Positions 4,772 through 5,440 of a stretch of 5,440 nt of DNA are shown here, piece after piece; position 1 is the first letter of the stretch, and every line of letters begins with the position of its first letter. The notes under the pieces are model-generated. The model made no database searches and had not been told where the DNA came from. It saw nothing but the letters and a program-made list of their open reading frames with translations. The DNA lies in NCBI GenBank assembly GCA_030523905.1, contig JAUNHO010000086.1, positions 1 through 5,440 on the forward strand, read 5' to 3'. This DNA comes from Bergeyella zoohelcum (GTDB lineage Bacteria > Bacteroidota > Bacteroidia > Flavobacteriales > Weeksellaceae). A program made the position numbers and the translations under genes.

Positions 4772-5440
4772 ATGAAAAATTTGATTACATCTCTATTGGT
4801 GGCGGTTGGTACTTGGGGTTCAGCACAGGTGTTTTCCGCAGAGTATTTGGTACAAAAAGATAAAAATCAGCAGGTTTTTGTGCTAGATATTGATAAAAAT
4901 AAATCTCTATTTTATTCTGATGAATATTGTGCAGAAGATGAAGAAAGCGGGGTAGATAATCCACTTTTGGTACAGAAAAAAAATGATAAAGTGCTTGTTT
5001 TTGGAGATATAGAGGATTTGAAAGTTTATTTTCCATTAAATATCAATCTGAAATGGAATCTGCTTCACGAACAAAAACAAATACAAGGTACTAGCTTAAA
5101 AAAAGCCGTCGTAACCTATAAAAACAAGGAATGGACCGCGTGGTATAACCCTGAAATGAGCATCAGTGAAGGTCCTTTTGTGTTTTCAAAATTACCAGGG
5201 TTTATCTACGAAATAGAAACCGATGGCTTGAAAATCAGCCTAACGAGTATAAATAAAAACATCAAAAAATGCGTGGAAGCATCTACAAAAGCCAAACTCA
5301 CCACAAAGGAAAATTATGATAAAGCCATAAAAGACCAGATGGAGGAAATGAAAAAGTTTTTTGGTGGACAGCTAGATGATATGGGTAATCATTCCGTGCA
5401 ATCGGTTATTAATGATTCTTTTCAGAGAGATTTATTGAAG
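4772..5440 (+). CDS. GLPGLI-family secreted protein, 3' end outside window
   Basis: The frame starts at ATG 4772 and is open to the end of the window, giving 223 residues without a stop. Residues 1-18 look like a Sec signal peptide (MKNLITSLLVAVG, then WGSAQ), with likely cleavage after Ala18 before Gln19, so the product is probably periplasmic or outer-membrane associated. The family core is clear: LKWNLL (93-98), a KKAVVTYKNKEWTAWYNPEM block (110-129), SEGPFVFSKLPGFIYEIETD (132-151). This last stretch is the 'GPy.F.GLPGLI' signature with KLPGFI in place of GLPGLI. The Cys often found in the 'GykC.KA' block is Ser here (GTSLKKA, 106-112). Family members are common in Flavobacteriia, often 250-300 residues long, and their function is not established. 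After residue 160 the sequence becomes Lys/Glu-rich and helical (to about 198). It has its own promoter and is divergent from the ferredoxin gene. Confidence 0.88.
   Translation, partial: MKNLITSLLVAVGTWGSAQVFSAEYLVQKDKNQQVFVLDIDKNKSLFYSDEYCAEDEESGVDNPLLVQKKNDKVLVFGDIEDLKVYFPLNINLKWNLLHEQKQIQGTSLKKAVVTYKNKEWTAWYNPEMSISEGPFVFSKLPGFIYEIETDGLKISLTSINKNIKKCVEASTKAKLTTKENYDKAIKDQMEEMKKFFGGQLDDMGNHSVQSVINDSFQRDLLK

Noticed and set aside
4785..5036. Open - strand frame of 83 codons inside the GLPGLI gene
   Set aside because: The + strand frame has a signal peptide, the family signature and a good promoter; the - strand frame has no recognisable features.

Overview
The window looks like a chromosomal segment of a member of the Bacteroidota, most likely class Flavobacteriia and perhaps a Weeksellaceae genus such as Riemerella or Chryseobacterium. 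Three things point there. Promoters fit the Bacteroidota pattern TTTG-N20-TAnnTTTG, and two copies have exactly that spacing. There is a GLPGLI-family secreted protein and lipoproteins of the CKK type. The DNA is AT-rich, with very AT-rich gaps and no strong Shine-Dalgarno sequences. The genus is a guess.

Layout. Positions 1-1645 (+) hold the C-terminal two thirds of rmuC and a SpoU/TrmH-family RNA 2'-O-ribose methyltransferase, overlapping by 20 bp. A compact bidirectional terminator (1654-1682) separates them from a convergent small Ala-rich lipoprotein gene (1709-1939, -). Positions 1940-2119 are a divergent control region with a promoter in each direction and a perfect 23-bp palindrome (2055-2077) on the rightward promoter. 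That promoter drives a two-gene unit: a bitopic membrane protein with a helix-turn-helix-like cytoplasmic N-terminus (2120-3238, TTG start) and an overlapping lipoprotein gene (3225-3803). The lipoprotein gene runs 46 bp into the end of a convergent 5-formyltetrahydrofolate cyclo-ligase gene (3758-4327, -), which lies downstream of a small [4Fe-4S] ferredoxin gene (4408-4638, -). After a second divergent gap (4639-4771), a GLPGLI-family secreted protein gene starts and runs off the window at 5440.

Function. rmuC, the RNA methyltransferase, the ferredoxin and the cyclo-ligase are ordinary housekeeping or metabolic genes. The most interesting part is the middle. The 2120-3803 pair has the architecture of a membrane-anchored one-component regulator (cytoplasmic DNA-binding-like domain, acidic linker, one membrane helix, extracytoplasmic domain) with a lipoprotein partner, and a palindromic operator candidate sits on its own promoter. 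Both lipoproteins are also unusually rich in the Bacteroidota O-glycosylation sequon D-(S/T)-(A/I/L/M/T/V): five in the 76-residue one, where every Asp is part of a sequon, and six in the 192-residue one. These functional readings are inference. No CRISPR array, insertion sequence, tRNA or rRNA gene was seen.
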